A DNA stretch of 64,000 bases from Dryomyza anilis (GCA_951804985.1 OX638135.1:13729735-13793734); one strand, 5' to 3'; counted from the first letter of the stretch, positions 1 through 11,372 are shown. The notes: generated by a model from the sequence alone, not told the origin. Numbers and translations are program-made.

Positions 1-165
1 GATCCACAGCACTCAGACAGGCTATATCCATTGTACTGTTAAATCTATTCCCTACAATTTTGTGGTTAATATCACCACGAGCGCCCATACCCAAGCCGGG
101 ATTCGAACCTGAGACCTTCAGAATGCAAGTTCAGCGCGCTACCTCTGGACTGCTGAGGCCGGCTT
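1..165 (-). mobile_element. SINE-1: tRNA-derived SINE, 3' end cut by window edge
   Basis: Read on the minus strand, 165 down to about 91 resembles a tRNA: a D-arm/A-box-like stretch (AGTCCAGAGGTAGCGCG), an anticodon-like arm and a canonical B box (GGTTCGAATCC, complement of 99-109). The next ~90 bases are not tRNA. The last ~32 bases (complement of 4-34) nearly match the 3' end of the LOA LINEs at 15000-15031 and 56325-56356. A tRNA head with a LINE-like tail is the standard SINE layout. It could instead be a tRNA pseudogene beside a LINE fragment, but both parts lie in the expected order and orientation. Confidence 0.7.
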
Positions 166-2404
166 TAGCAAGTACACATTCCATTCCAACCGAGAATAGA
201 AGAAAATAATAAATAAAATAAGGTAAATAAAAAAATATAAATTAAAAAATAAATAAAATAATACTAAAAAAAATGTTTACAAAAAAAAATATATATATAT
301 ATATATGTATGACAATCATTTGTGACTTCATTGATAAATGATGTTCATGACATTTCCTGCTGGGATATTATTGCATTGTCCCACACATGTTCTTAGCCAT
401 CGCTTTGGAACTAAATTTATGTTCCATTATCAGAATGTATGACTTATATATCACAGAATTGTGACATATTATTGCGTATGTTCCATACATGTTCTTAGCC
501 ACCGCTTTACTACTAAAAAAAATAGTAGTTTGCAACACTAGTGTTCGAGGTAACTTAAAAGCTACACGTTTGCCACAAGAGTTTGTGGCAATGTTGAGCC
601 GTGGTTATTTGGGAACTTACTCGATGAAAATTTTTGATTTGTTGTTGTTTTCTTTATTTTTTATTTTGTAATTAATAAATGTTAATGACACATTAAAGGG
701 TTTACAATGTTCATATTTTTTTTTATTGTTTATCATAAATAATTTTAATATATCATTGTATAAATTTAGAACGATTACAAATGAAATATCCGTTGTTCAG
801 TTTTCTCTGTGTAGATATGTATATTAATAATGAATACATATTAATATATGAAATAAATTAAATTCAATTTTATTCAAATTATGTTATTTAGATATACGTT
901 TATAACAAATTATAAGATTGTATAGGAGATACCACGTCCCTTTGTCCAGTCACACCCAGATTCTACATGGCGATTGTAATGTAAAATATGAGCTTTACAT
1001 CAATTTTTAAAACTATGTACTACTTTTATAAGTCGAGAGTTGTAGCATTTTAAAAAATTTGCTTATTTGACAGGTGCCACACACCTCTGTGTGGCACCCT
1101 TTTACGACCCTTTCTGGAAAGGAGATATATAACGTTAATATACATCATTTATCCAAAATCCATGACTTAAATTAAGTACATAAATAAATATTTCTAATTA
1201 AAAGCTCAGTTTTACCAGATTATCCTGAGGTAAAAACATAACACATGGCAAAAAAAATATCATTGGGCTTCCGATATCAGCACTGCCTACAAAACTTATA
1301 GATACTTCCAGATCTACCCCTACTTCAAAATTATAATGAAAACTATTGCAAAGTTAAATTGAATTGTAAAGTTTACTCTAGCACTAGGACTGTAATATTT
1401 AGTAATGTTGCCGCACGCTTTTATTTTTGTATTTGGAAACCTCTTAGGTAATTTTAATATTTATTGCTTATAAACGTATATCTAAATAATATAATTTGAA
1501 TAAACTTTAATTTAATTTATTTCGTATATTTCGTATATTAATGTATTCATTATAAATATACATACCTACTATAAATATATTTAATTTTTTTAGTAAATTA
1601 ATTTTTAATTTTTTAGTACAGTTTTTCTTAAAAGCTTGTTTTTTGAAAAGTTTTTTTATTAGTTTTTTTTTGTATTTGCAAACCTCTTAGTAAATTTTAA
1701 AATTTATTGCTTATAAACGTATATCTAAATAATATAATTTCAATAAAATTTAATTTATTTCGTATATTAATACCCAAGTAACCAGATTTAAGTAAGTAGA
1801 TTAAAAATAATAAAGATCCTACGCATTGCCATTAACGTGAATGTTTGTCCTGTAATAAAAAATATGCAGGACATAAGTCTTTACGAACAGAGTTTTCGGC
1901 AAACTACAACCTTAATTTAACAAACGATTCAAGTTTTCGGGTTAAAGCTTATATTATACCCCCTCTAATTTTTATGCGCACACAAAAAATGCAATTTGTG
2001 AACATTTATTAAAATTGTGATTTTCTTTATTTTTTAAATTATGCTTTTGCGGATGTATATTTTTGCAACACAACTTTCCGTAAAATATAATATTGGCTTT
2101 GTGTTCGAGTTTCGGTAAGGCATGTCTTTCTGGGACTTAAATTAAAAAAATAACAGAAAAATAAACCAATCCCAATATGCCATTGCACTTAATATTCACT
2201 TGCGTATGATTTGAAATCTATTATTACTTTCAAATCATAGAGTTGAGGTTAATGTAGAAACACCTTTAACATAAATTTATGAATCATAGCTTTTTCAATA
2301 AAAACTTGTAGCTTAACCTTGATTTCAAAATTCCCTTATTCTCAAATCAATATTAACACTAATTCTTAAATTGATTTCAACGTTTACATCAAATCAAGAT
2401 TTAG
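166..2404. other. AT-rich region with short repeats, no gene
   Basis: No credible coding sequence. Contents: an (AT)n tract near 291-306; a ~47-bp imperfect direct repeat (about 366-415 and 466-512, around ACATGTTCTTAGCCA); a strong hairpin at 1073-1098; and an AT-rich sequence present twice in direct orientation (about 1418-1540 and 1665-1772) and once inverted (about 826-920). The short open frame at 489-671 shows no recognisable features. Confidence 0.6.
1073..1098. repeat. Perfect 11-bp hairpin
   Basis: The arms are GGTGCCACACA and TGTGTGGCACC with a 4-base loop, and a run of T follows. This is GC-rich in an otherwise AT-rich region. It may be the end or stem of a degraded mobile element. 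Function unknown. Confidence 0.75.
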
Positions 2405-2700
2405 TCATATTTGCAACTCAAAATCCAATGAAAAAAAAAACGACTTTGTTGGTTTTGCTTCAAGTTCCGTGTCTACTGGCTCGCAGTATGAACTTGGCCA
2501 TTCTGTCGATGGGTATTTTAACCATGGTGGTCCATTCCACCTCAGCTCGTTATGGATAAGTTCAGTAGAAGGCACTCCTCGGCTAGCTAAATCAGCAGGA
2601 TTAGATTTTGAGTCAACATGGAAACAATTAGCACAACCAACAGTCTGAGAAATTTTGAAAATTTGGGACAAAGACGGAAGTAAATATCTAGGTTAATATG
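2405..2700 (-). pseudogene. BEL/Pao pol fragment: RNase H end / pre-integrase region
   Basis: The minus-strand frame contains HVDSKSNPADLASRG, then NGPPWL and EWPSS. This is the conserved block between RNase H and the integrase of BEL/Pao polyproteins, where family members read roughly NPAD-ASRG followed by W-GP-WL and WP. Only about 90 codons remain, without a start or an integrase. Strand and order fit the BEL pieces at 9345-9808 and 15101-18029, so this is probably the most 3' surviving part of the same element. A separate BEL insertion cannot be excluded. Confidence 0.75.
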
Positions 2701-3800
2701 GATATTCCAAAAAGTCAGCGAATTTTAAATACAAATGATTTTTTTCAATTTTTTTAAAAATAGTTGAAATCATGTGCTTTTTTTGTATATTTACACATTG
2801 TTTCTAAAATTTATAGTTTTTTTCATAACAAATCACAGAAAAATTCCGGACGGGACAAAAAATTCCGTATTGAAATTATCAGTACGATTTTTAATCTAAA
2901 AATACTTTTTTCGTACAATTTTTTTTTATTATCTCTGAACATAGCTGAGACAATTTACTATTTTTTTGCTTATAAACACTTTGTTCATAAAGTTTACAGT
3001 TATTTCGTAATAAATGCCAGAATAATTCCGGACGTTCCGAAATTTGCACTACGATTTTTTGCTAAAACTAATTAAGTATATGACAATATTAATAATCATT
3101 AATTCGAAATGAAAAATGAAGTACTATTCAAATTTTCAGGTGTTTTTAAGTTTTATAATTATACCCTACACCTATGAGGTACAGGGTATATTAACTTTGT
3201 GCAGATATTGTAACGCCCCTAAGGAGGCGTGGCCGGTATGGAAAAGTATATATATATTCTTGATCAGCATCACCACTGTCTGTCCGTCCGTCTGTCGTAA
3301 ATTTCGTAAATTTCTGAAATGTAATTAATATTCTGGGTGTAAGAATGTTCAGCATATCTAAGACCTTTAAAAGGTAGGTATAAAATTAAATTTCCCACAT
3401 TAATATCCCACCAAAGTGTAGGGTATTCCATAGTCGGGCCCGACCGACTATAAAAGTCCGTCCCATGTGACCGAACTTACCCATGTGACCTAACTTTCCC
3501 AACTCGTTTTTTCTACTTTTTTTAAATATATATATTTTTTTTTTGATATTTTTTATACTGTAGTTTTACACTTTTGGTACTCAAAGTTCGGACGGGACAG
3601 ATTTCAACTAGCTGTCAAACATTTTCTAAATTTAATGTTTACATTTTTGTAAATGCTGAGGAAATTCTGCTTTAGAAACAGTGGATTCAACAGTGGTTTC
3701 AGTTTAATATGGTAATATATGTATCTTTTTGGTTCCGGACGGGACATCGAAAACCCTTATACTAAAATCGGAAATTTTCTGTTATTTTAATTTGAATCAT
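2680..3800 (+). repeat. Repeat carrying the CCGGACGGGACA motif, copy 1
   Basis: The motif CCGGACGGGACA or close variants occurs near 2848, 3024, 3590 and 3735 in AT-rich spacer. About 2690-2740 and 3545-3800 are alignable with 45110-45440, including ATTCCAAAAAGTCAGCG, GTTTTACACTTTTGGTA and GACATCGAAAACCCTTATAC. A mini-me-like repeat (3160-3480) sits inside this copy. No coding capacity was recognised. Confidence 0.6.
3160..3480 (+). repeat. mini-me-like repeat, copy A
   Basis: It contains ATACCCTACACCTATGAGG and then a (TA)n tract. A core, TTCTTGATCAGCATCACCAC, leads into the GTCY microsatellite GTCTGTCCGTCCGTCTGTC. This (TA)n / ~33-bp core / (GTCY)n arrangement is the described hallmark of dipteran mini-me elements. 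A second block (3325-3480) containing GTCGGGCCCGACC matches 18508-18665. Relative to that copy, the core part is inverted against the second block. Confidence 0.7.
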
Positions 3801-3930
3801 TATTTTTAAGCTTTAGAAATAATTATTAACTGAAAAAACAAAAAATAATATTTTGTATCTGTATGTCTTTAAAGTTAATTAATTTTTTTACTCAAAATAC
3901 ATGAAACTAGGTATATTTACATATTGCATA

Positions 3931-5265
3931 CACCGAAAAAAAGACTGTATTAAAAATAACTAAAAATGTCTTTAAAATAAATACATATGTATTTGATTTA
4001 CGTCCAAAAGCATATGTATTTATTTTTACTAAACTGATGTAGTGGTTTTTATATGGAAAATTACTACATTATTTAACAGCTTTTCTATATAAAATTTCAA
4101 TACATATGTATTAAAAAACCTACATTTTGTCTCTATTTATACGTCCAGAAATATGTAGAGAAATTGCTACATATGCCTTTAATTTTACAATAATATGTAG
4201 TTTTTTTACTTTGTTGTGATAATTTATTAAATAACATATTTATTTTTATTAATTCGGAAAATTATATGAATGAATATTAATATAATTTTTTTAATACCAA
4301 AAATAATACACAAGAATTATAAATCTGAAAACTATTTAGTTGTATAGTACAAATACAACTAAAGATTGTTACCCACAATCACAAAACAAAATCTACTCAT
4401 AAATAAATAAATAAATAAATGAATAAATATATAATTAAATAAATAAATAAATAAAAATATAAATAAAACAAAAATTTTCCTGATCATAAGATGAAAGCAC
4501 CACTAAGTTTCATCAGTTCTGACGACTCAAAGGAATAGCAAGCACTTAAGTGTTTCTTTTCGGTTAAAACACATAAGAATAATATGCTATCGTAAAACCA
4601 TACCATGGTAAAACCATACCATGGTAAAGCCATAAAGATGTCATATCAACTATTACTGCCTAAACAGAATACAGGAGGCGATAGAAAAATGATAGAGCGA
4701 ACATTGCAAACAACAAAAATTTGCCGTCTCAATGCGAACGTCATGGCGCGTCACATCAGCAAACTACTCATCTGCAGCTGCGTGCTATATTTGTATACTG
4801 CAGAGTTGACAACTAAGTTTTAAAACCAAGAATATTCAGCAGTAAACTTAGGTGGCAGCTCTATAGTCATCTCTCATTAAGACGGTTCGGTCAGATGCTA
4901 CGGACAGTTTTGGTTTATTTATATACCTCTTTCGCAGTCATCCGTCGTGTGCAAAAAAAAAGCAACAACAACAAAACCAGTTTCTGCAATATGAAACCAA
5001 AGAATTCGTTTATACCTGCACGAGGGACGACCTTTCGTAATACGTTCGTCAGCGATCCCACACTAATTCAAATGAAAGCAAAAAAAACAAAACATCAATA
5101 CAGTTTGTGCAATATGTAGAGAACGAATTTTCAATACATGGTGTAGTAAAAAATAAGACAAATAAAGGCAAATAAATTTAAAAACCAACAAAATGTAGTA
5201 GACATAATTTTTTTAAAAACAAAGACATAAAATGTATATAATTTGCTACAGTAATTTTTTCGGTG
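3931..5265. mobile_element. TA-flanked TIR element without transposase
   Basis: The left end reads CACCGAAAAAAAGACTGTA and the complement of the right end CACCGAAAAAATTACTGTA. This gives ~19-bp terminal inverted repeats flanked by TA on both sides (3929-3930, 5266-5267), as in Tc1/mariner-type target use. The 1.3 kb interior is AT-rich with repeated ATACATATGTAT palindromes and a short ACCATACCATGGTAAA duplication near 4596-4628. No transposase-like frame was recognised, so it is probably non-autonomous. About 180 bp at its right end recur at 9012-9190. Confidence 0.6.
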
Positions 5266-5267
5266 TA

Positions 5268-5619
5268 GAGCTTTAACAAATTGGTGTCTTTTTAACAAAT
5301 CTTCCATATACATTCGAATATTATTTTATATTGGACATTTTTTTTTTAGTATTGGAAACGCTAAACATTTGGTTTTAAAAATATAAAAAAACTTATCTGT
5401 TTTTGAAAGTAAATTATGTTTTCATATTTAGAGACATTTTAATGGGGCTTCTAACTTTAAGATTTTATATAATAAATTCAATTTTAATCAAATTTTTATA
5501 AAAACAATTAACTTTAAGTGATACATATTTTTGTATACTGGGGAATTTATAGTAAATTTATAGAATATGTTTTATAGAAGAATTTATAATAATATGTAAA
5601 TAATTTATAATTTTATTTT
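5268..5619. other. AT-rich spacer, no gene
   Basis: Low-complexity AT-rich DNA between the TIR element and RTE copy 1. No coding or repeat signal was recognised. Confidence 0.5.
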
Positions 5620-5657
5620 TAAAATATAACTTACTTACTTACTTACTTAAATGGCCC

Positions 5658-7638
5658 TTACAACCATGGGTCGGTTTTGGCCGCTGAGATGAAGCCGCGC
5701 CAGTCGGATCTGCTTTGCGCGCGTTGACGCCAGTTAGAAATACCAAGCGTTGCCAGGTTGTCCTCAACTTGGTCTTTCCAACGCATATTTGGACGCCCTC
5801 TTCTACGCTGTCCACCTTCGAGTTTCGATTCAAGCACCTTCTTGGCTGGAGTGTTTTCATCCATTCCTTCGACATGACCTAGCCAGCGAAGCCGCTGGAT
5901 CTTGATGCGCTTGACTATGTCAATGTCGTCGAATAACTCATACAGTTCGTGATCCTTATTCGATACTCGCTAGGAAAGCAGATAGGGCCAAAGATGTTAC
6001 GGAGAATCTTTCTCTCGAACGCTCCCAGTACTCTCTCATCGGTGGAGGCCAGCGTCTATGTTTCTGCACCATAAAGTAGGACGGGCATGATGAGTGACTT
6101 GTAGAGCGCTATTTTTGTCCGGCGAGAGAGGGCTCTGCTTCTCAGTTGCCTAGTGAGCCCAAAGTAGCACCTGTTGGCAAGAGTTATTCTCCGTTTGATC
6201 TCCAGGCTGACGTCGTTGTTGCTGTTTACGCTGGATCCCAGATAGACGAAGTCCTTTGTCCAAGCTATTTGTCCAAGACGCATGGACTCTTTTTGCTTGT
6301 TGACACAAGGAACTTCGTCTTGTCCTCGTTCACCGCTAGACCCATTCGACGCGACTCTTTCTCCAATCTGGAGAATGCTGCGCTGACTGCTCGTGTGCTC
6401 CTGCCAATGATATCAATATCCTCGGCATATGCGAGCAGCATGACACTTTTGTTGAGGATAGTGCCGCTTTGACGGAGTTCGGCAGCTCGAACTATTTTCT
6501 CCATCAATAAGTTAAAAAAGTCGCACGATATGGAGTCACCCTGTCTGAAACCTCGTTCGGTATGAAATGGCTCGGAGAGGTCTTTTCCTATTCTCACTGA
6601 GCAAAGTGTGTTGCTCAGGGTCATCCTGCAAAGCCTTATAAGTTTCGCAGGTATACCGAACTCAGACATTGCAGCGTATAATCGTTGCCTTATCGGAGTG
6701 TCGAAGGCGGCTTTATAGTCGACTAATAGGTGTTAGGTGTCGATCTGTTTTTCTAGGGTCTCTTCCTGGATTAGGCGCAATGTGAAAATCTGGTCTATGG
6801 TGGACTTTCCAGGTCTGAAGCCGCACTGATAAGGTCCAATCATTCTGTTGACGATGGGTTTCAGTCTTTCACATAATACGCTCGATAGAACCTTGTATGC
6901 GATATTGAGTAGGCTGATCCCACGGTAGTTGGCGCAGATAGTGGGATCGCCTTTCTTAAGGATTGGGCAGAGTACACTGAGGTTCCAGGCACTTGGCATG
7001 CTTTCATTCGACCATATTCTGCTTACGAGCTCGTGCATGCTCTCTATTAGCTCTTCGCCTCCGGTCTTAAACAATTCAGCAGGCAGGCCATCAGCACCTG
7101 CGGTTTTGTTGTTTTTCAGCCGAGCAATGGCTGTTCTGACCTCGTCATGGTCGGGTGGCGGAATCTCAACGTCGTCATCAAGTACTGGGGTTGCCGGGTT
7201 TACTTCTCTATCGGTGGAATTGCGGTCATCATCACCGGTCAGAAGTTTAGCGAAGTGATCCCTCCATATTTTCAGTTTGCTCTGGATATCTGTCACTAGA
7301 TTTCCGTTCTCATCTTTACAAGAAGAGGCTCCGGATTTTGAACCTCCGGCGAGGCGTCTTATTTTCTCGAAGAATTTTCGAGCCTCATTCCTGTCCCCAT
7401 GCATCTCAATCTCCTCACACTCACGTCTTTCTGCCTCGCCTTTTTTACGCCTGAAAAGACGTCTCTCTTCCCTCCTCTTCTCTTTGTATCGCTCCTTCGC
7501 AGCTTGCGTAGCTACTGACTGCAGGGTGGATTTGTACGCAGCGTCTTTCTCTGCAAAGACCGCGCGACACTCTTGGTCATACCACTGATTCCTGAGGGGG
7601 CGTTGAAATCCAAACACCTCTTCGGCAACCGTACGCAT
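5658..7638 (-). pseudogene. RTE copy 1 reverse transcriptase and C-terminal domain (broken)
   Basis: In order: a basic linker, NYRGISLLNIAYKVLSS, GPYQCGFRPGKSTIDQIF, LVDYKAAFD, GFRQGD, the catalytic motif (YAED instead of YADD), YLGSSVN, LYGAET, RLRWLGHVERM-type sequence, and the GQRRRGRPNMRWKDQVED tail that typifies RTE/BovB-like elements. Lesions: a TAC-to-TAA change just before LVDYKAAFD (near 6735), a ~35-bp gap near 6270 relative to copy 2, and a further frame break around 5960. The reading frame would normally be continuous with the endonuclease. Confidence 0.87.
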
Positions 7639-7667
7639 AGAGCAGGAGATATGATTCCACTGCGCGC

Positions 7668-8672
7668 TTATATCATCGAGACGAGGAGTGCTTTGTCTAA
7701 GCAGGTGTGAGAGTCGAGTGGAAAGGCTTGCGTTGTCTGTTGTGATTGCAGATTTCCGACGTCTAGCTTTCTCTGCGTTTGGTTCCGTACGTTCTTCGCA
7801 GCGCTTAAGCGTGTGCGGACCTTGGCTGCTACAAGGTAATGATCCGAGTCCATATTGGCACCTCGAATAGTGCGTACGTCCATCACGCTCGAAGCGTGCC
7901 TTCCGTCAATCACAACGTGATCAATTTGATTTCGAGTTTTTTGATCGGGCGACAACCATGTGGCCTTGTGGATATCGAAATGTTCGAATCTAGTGCTACT
8001 AACTACCATGTTTCATGCTGCGGCGAAGTCGATTAGCCTCGTTCCGTTATCGGAAGTGTTGGCATGGAGGCTAAATTTTCCGATTGTGGGACAATAGATG
8101 GCTTCTCTGCCCACCTTGGCGTTAAAATCGCCTATCACGATTTTGATATCGTGGCGGGGGCAGCGCTCGTGTGCGTTGTCTTGGCGCTCGTAGAAGCGCT
8201 CTTTTGTCTCGTCATCTTTCTCGTTCGTCGGAGCGTGTGCACAAATTAGGCTGATATGGAAATATTTAGCCTTGATGCGGAGTGTTGCCAGCCTTTCGTC
8301 CACGGACGTGAACCTAGAGACAAGGTGGCGGAGTCTCTTGCCGACCACAAATCCACATCCAAATTCGTGTCTCTCCGCATGGCAGCTGTAGTAGATATCA
8401 CAGGACGCTTGTTTCGAACAGCCCTGTCCCGTCCATCGCATCTCCTGGATAGCGGTGATGTCAGCCTTATATTTTTCAAGGACATCTGTCAGCTGGATAG
8501 AGGCACCTTCCCTATAAAGGGTCCGGACATTCCAGGTGCATATCCGTAAATCATGGTCCTTAAAACGATTGCGTGGGTCGTCATCGTTGTAATCGGTCGT
8601 TATACGAGGCTTCTTTTTTGTTTTCATTGGGCGCATAGGTTTTTTCCGTGGTGGGACCCAAACCCAACGCAC
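7668..8672 (-). pseudogene. RTE copy 1 endonuclease domain (broken)
   Basis: An apurinic-like endonuclease that would nick target DNA to prime reverse transcription. Visible motifs are CTWNVRTL (catalytic Asn), IQEMRW (Glu), IGDFNAKVG (Asp/Asn) and DSDHYLVAAKV (Asp-His). A basic N-terminus (MRWVWVPPRKKP) begins at 8672 and is shared by all three copies, which supports this start. A frame change near 8010 separates the last third; the residues there differ from copy 3 only by an in-frame stop or shift. Expected to act in the nucleus. Not functional here. Confidence 0.85.
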
Positions 8673-9011
8673 GAACCCTCACTCTGAGGGAGATGCTCGC
8701 CACTCACTTTAGCCGACTTCTACACCGGGTGGTGTAGAGCGCCGTTTCCAGGGACTTCCACGAGAAGGACTTCCACCGAAGTGGAGGTGTCACCATTTGA
8801 CAATTTGCCAATTCTGGTGACCAGTGAGTTGACTTGAGACGACACCGTCAAGGATTGCGCTGGCTTCACCATGTTGAAGCACTCAGACACGTTGCCTTGT
8901 GATAATCGCCCCCATAGTCCCCATAATCGCCCCCATAAAATATAATACACAAAATAATTGCATAATACATTTTATGTATTATGTAGTACACGTATTTCAA
9001 AAATAAAAACT

Positions 9012-9190
9012 CCAAAAAACAAATACATACTACACATTGTGCAATATGTAGAAAACTAATACATTGTATAGTAAAATCAAGACAAATTAATACAAATATA
9101 TTAAAAAAACGATCAAAATGTAGTAGAACTGCATTTTTTTAAAACGAAGACATAATTGTAGTATAATTTACTACAGTAATTTGTTAGGTG
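9012..9190. mobile_element. Right end of a second TIR element (solo)
   Basis: Aligns with 5085-5265, the right end of the TIR element. Both share a TGCAATATGTAGA block, a TGTAGTAGA block and a CTACAGTAATTT end. It finishes ...GTTAGGTG followed by TA, a variant of the CGGTG terminus. No matching left end is visible, and RTE copy 1 lies just upstream. Confidence 0.5.
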
Positions 9191-9344
9191 TAGTAACGTT
9201 ACTTTATGAGTATTTTTTTTATACGTTACCGGTAACGGAATATAATTTTTTTTTTAGATATTTAGATTCAGATATTTAAAATTCCAAATCAGTCGTTATT
9301 TCAAAGATTTGAGAATTTTGAATTTTTCGGTCGTGGTTGAAGTT

Positions 9345-9808
9345 TTTCTAGAAATGCCCATAAGGCAACAGTGCGTCTATCGTATCGGATAGAAGTACTG
9401 CACCACAAATTTCAAGCCGTGGCAAAGAAATGGTTTTAACTGGCGCTACCTTCGTTTTAGCTGCCAGTAATTGAATGGAATATAATTCGCGGTTTGAATT
9501 CGGACATGTATTGCGGCACCATATGCTTTCTCGGAAGCGTCATAAAAACCATGGAATTCAATGTCGCAATCGGGTGAATATTTTATCCATCTCGGAATTT
9601 GGATTTTATTAATCTGAGGATAATTTTCGAGAAATATAATCCATTTTTGAAGACAGTTAGGTGGAAAGTTATTGTCCCAATCTGTCTGCGAAAGCCAAAT
9701 TTCTTGCATAATCTTGCTGGATCGAAAAGTTTAGCTATTTGAGACAAAACCCAAAGGTTTTGCGACAAAAAAGAATGAATCGGAGTGAGCGTTCCAATGA
9801 ATGCCTAC
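9345..9808 (-). pseudogene. BEL/Pao pol fragment: end of RT and RNase H start
   Basis: Reading down from 9808: GIHWNAHSDSFFFV (distal RT block, family LGIHW), then in another frame VLSQIAKLFDPARL (family LS-IA-LFDPLGL), [23 protein letters not shown] (RNase H start with the catalytic-type Asp) and [19 protein letters not shown]. These blocks follow one another in BEL/Pao polyproteins. At least one frameshift (near 9740) breaks it. The LOA LINE abuts its upstream end, and the RT catalytic core expected before GIHW is absent. Confidence 0.85.
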
Positions 9809-9815
9809 CGTTTTT

Positions 9816-9851
9816 CCCCCACGTGGTGGTTACCATGACGTGGTGTGGGGG
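9816..9851 (+). other. Inverted repeat at the LOA LINE 5' terminus
   Basis: CCCCCAC and GTGGGGG bracket a 22-bp interval containing two ACGTGGT blocks. The same structure starts copy 2 (52306-52341). In RNA it would fold at the very 5' end. Function not established. Confidence 0.55.
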
Positions 9852-10273
9852 CTTAAGTTACAATGACTCAATAAGGCTAATCTGACGGAAACGTTTTAAA
9901 GTTTCTGGTAGGGTCACCCTTGTCAGACAGGCTTGTGATGAGTAATAAACTAAATACTACCATAGTCTTTTTTATTGGTGGGGTGGCAGACTCTAAAGAA
10001 ACCCTACACCACCGCGATTGGTCAACATAAAGATATAACTTGTCCAGGTGGTACCCACAAAAGTGGCAATCCACCCACTTCAAGGCTGAGGCAAGGATTC
10101 TGGAGGCCTCAATCCACGCAACCAACCCCGGTACGATGAACCCTTCTACTCCTGTAGCAGGGGGTTCATCGTGCCCCTCCATCTCCCAAATGTATGGGAC
10201 AGCTAGGAATCTAGAGGAGAATAACGACAACGCGGTGGTTCCCATACCAGTAGAGTAAAGTGTCGGTTCGGCT

Positions 10274-11372
10274 ATGCCTACGACTAATCCTCCACTGTAT
10301 GGCTGGTCGACAGTGTTGTTTCCTCTAAGGGCTCCTTTCTGTCACGTATTTGGAAACATGGGTCGATCGAAGGAAAGTGGTGTCTTACCAGCATCTAATC
10401 CTAAAGAGACCGACGCCCAACCGGAAGCTAAACTTCCATTGGAGACCGGACCCGGATCTCTGAATACAGAGGTCAGGTTGTCCGATGCCCAGGTGAGTGG
10501 GAGAAGGAAGAATAAAGCGAAAGATCGCAAAGAGGCTGAAAAGGCTAAAGGCGACGCTGGAGCTTTCTCTTCCCCAGCTACCACAGCAAAACGCGATAGA
10601 TCGGTGGAGATTACTCCGACTGCAGCCGCTTCTGCTGTGGTGGCTGCCAATGCACCTGAGAAGCGCAATGGCAAGAAGTTTAAAACCTTCACTGCTACTG
10701 CGAAACCCCGTATCTCCCAGAACTCGACAGTTTCCAGTGATACTGCTTCCACAAGCAAGAGCACTGGTGCTTCATTTTCCGGATCGGCTGCGGATGAACT
10801 GCCTTCAACATCCACTTCCATCATATCGTGATGCTGCTTGCAAAGCTCTTCCGGTTGCGATTATTGGCAAATTGGGGAAGGAACAAAAGATGAATGATGC
10901 AGAAGTAAAACACTGCACCGATCATCTTTGGTGGCTAGTCAGCACCGGCGGTGTCAGTGCAAACGCAAAAGGCTATGAGACGAGTGATGGCATCATGAAG
11001 GTGCTATGCTCGTCTCAAGCCAATTTCGATTGGATTGCCACAGCCGTTGCTAAAATCCCCCCCTTGGGCGAATCGCGCTTCGCTCTTTTCAGCGGAAACG
11101 AACCCAAACGCAGGCGAACAATATACTGGATACCTGGTCCTATCAGGAAAACAGCGGAAGTGTTTGCCTGCCTACGTGCTCAGAACCAGGGCATCGAAAC
11201 GAAGGGATGGAAAATCTATAGCCATAAACCAGAGCGAGGTCCGGAGAACAAGGAGGGCTCAACCCTGGTTGTTGGCTCAGACCAGAAGTCGTTAGATGTC
11301 ATGCTATCTAAGTACGACAGCCATCTAAACTTATTCTTTGGACGGATCAAATTCCGAATCAATTCCAAATGA
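10274..11372 (+). pseudogene. LOA copy 1 ORF1 (nucleic-acid-binding protein, frameshifted)
   Basis: First part (10274-10831): a Ser/Thr/Ala/Lys-rich, probably disordered region; MGRSKESGV near 10358 is conserved in copy 2 and is a plausible true start. After a frameshift near 10830, the second part contains RRRTIYWIPGPIRKTAEVF, LRAQNQGIETKGWKIYS and FFGRIKFRI. This resembles the DUF4780 domain found in ORF1 of LOA/Bilbo-type elements. It would bind element RNA in the ribonucleoprotein. It ends at TGA 11372, about 40 bp before ORF2. Confidence 0.72.

Larger units (their letters stand above)
5630..8936 (-). mobile_element. RTE-clade LINE, copy 1 (full length, inactive)
   Basis: A non-LTR retrotransposon with an endonuclease-RT open frame. 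On the minus strand the G-rich 5' end lies near 8936 and the 3' end is an (AAGT)n tetranucleotide tail at 5630-5648. Short-repeat tails are typical of RTE elements. A 10-bp duplication, TAAAATATAA, flanks the insert (5620-5629 and 8936-8945), so this copy is full length rather than 5'-truncated. Copies 2 and 3 share both termini. The coding frame is broken by frameshifts and a nonsense codon, and the RT catalytic motif reads YAED. Confidence 0.9.

Noticed and set aside
91..165. tRNA-Cys gene on the minus strand (GCA in the anticodon loop)
   Set aside because: The base after the anticodon is not the usual purine, the D-arm is irregular and a repeat tail follows.
5639..8950. Open frames on the plus strand across the RTE copies (for example 6929-7258, 8256-8549, 35348-35641, 49694-49987)
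   Set aside because: They are the complement of the endonuclease and RT coding regions and recur in all three copies only because the element does.
10342..10824. Minus-strand 160-codon frame opposite LOA ORF1
   Set aside because: It mirrors the biased composition of ORF1 and recurs in copy 2; no independent features.
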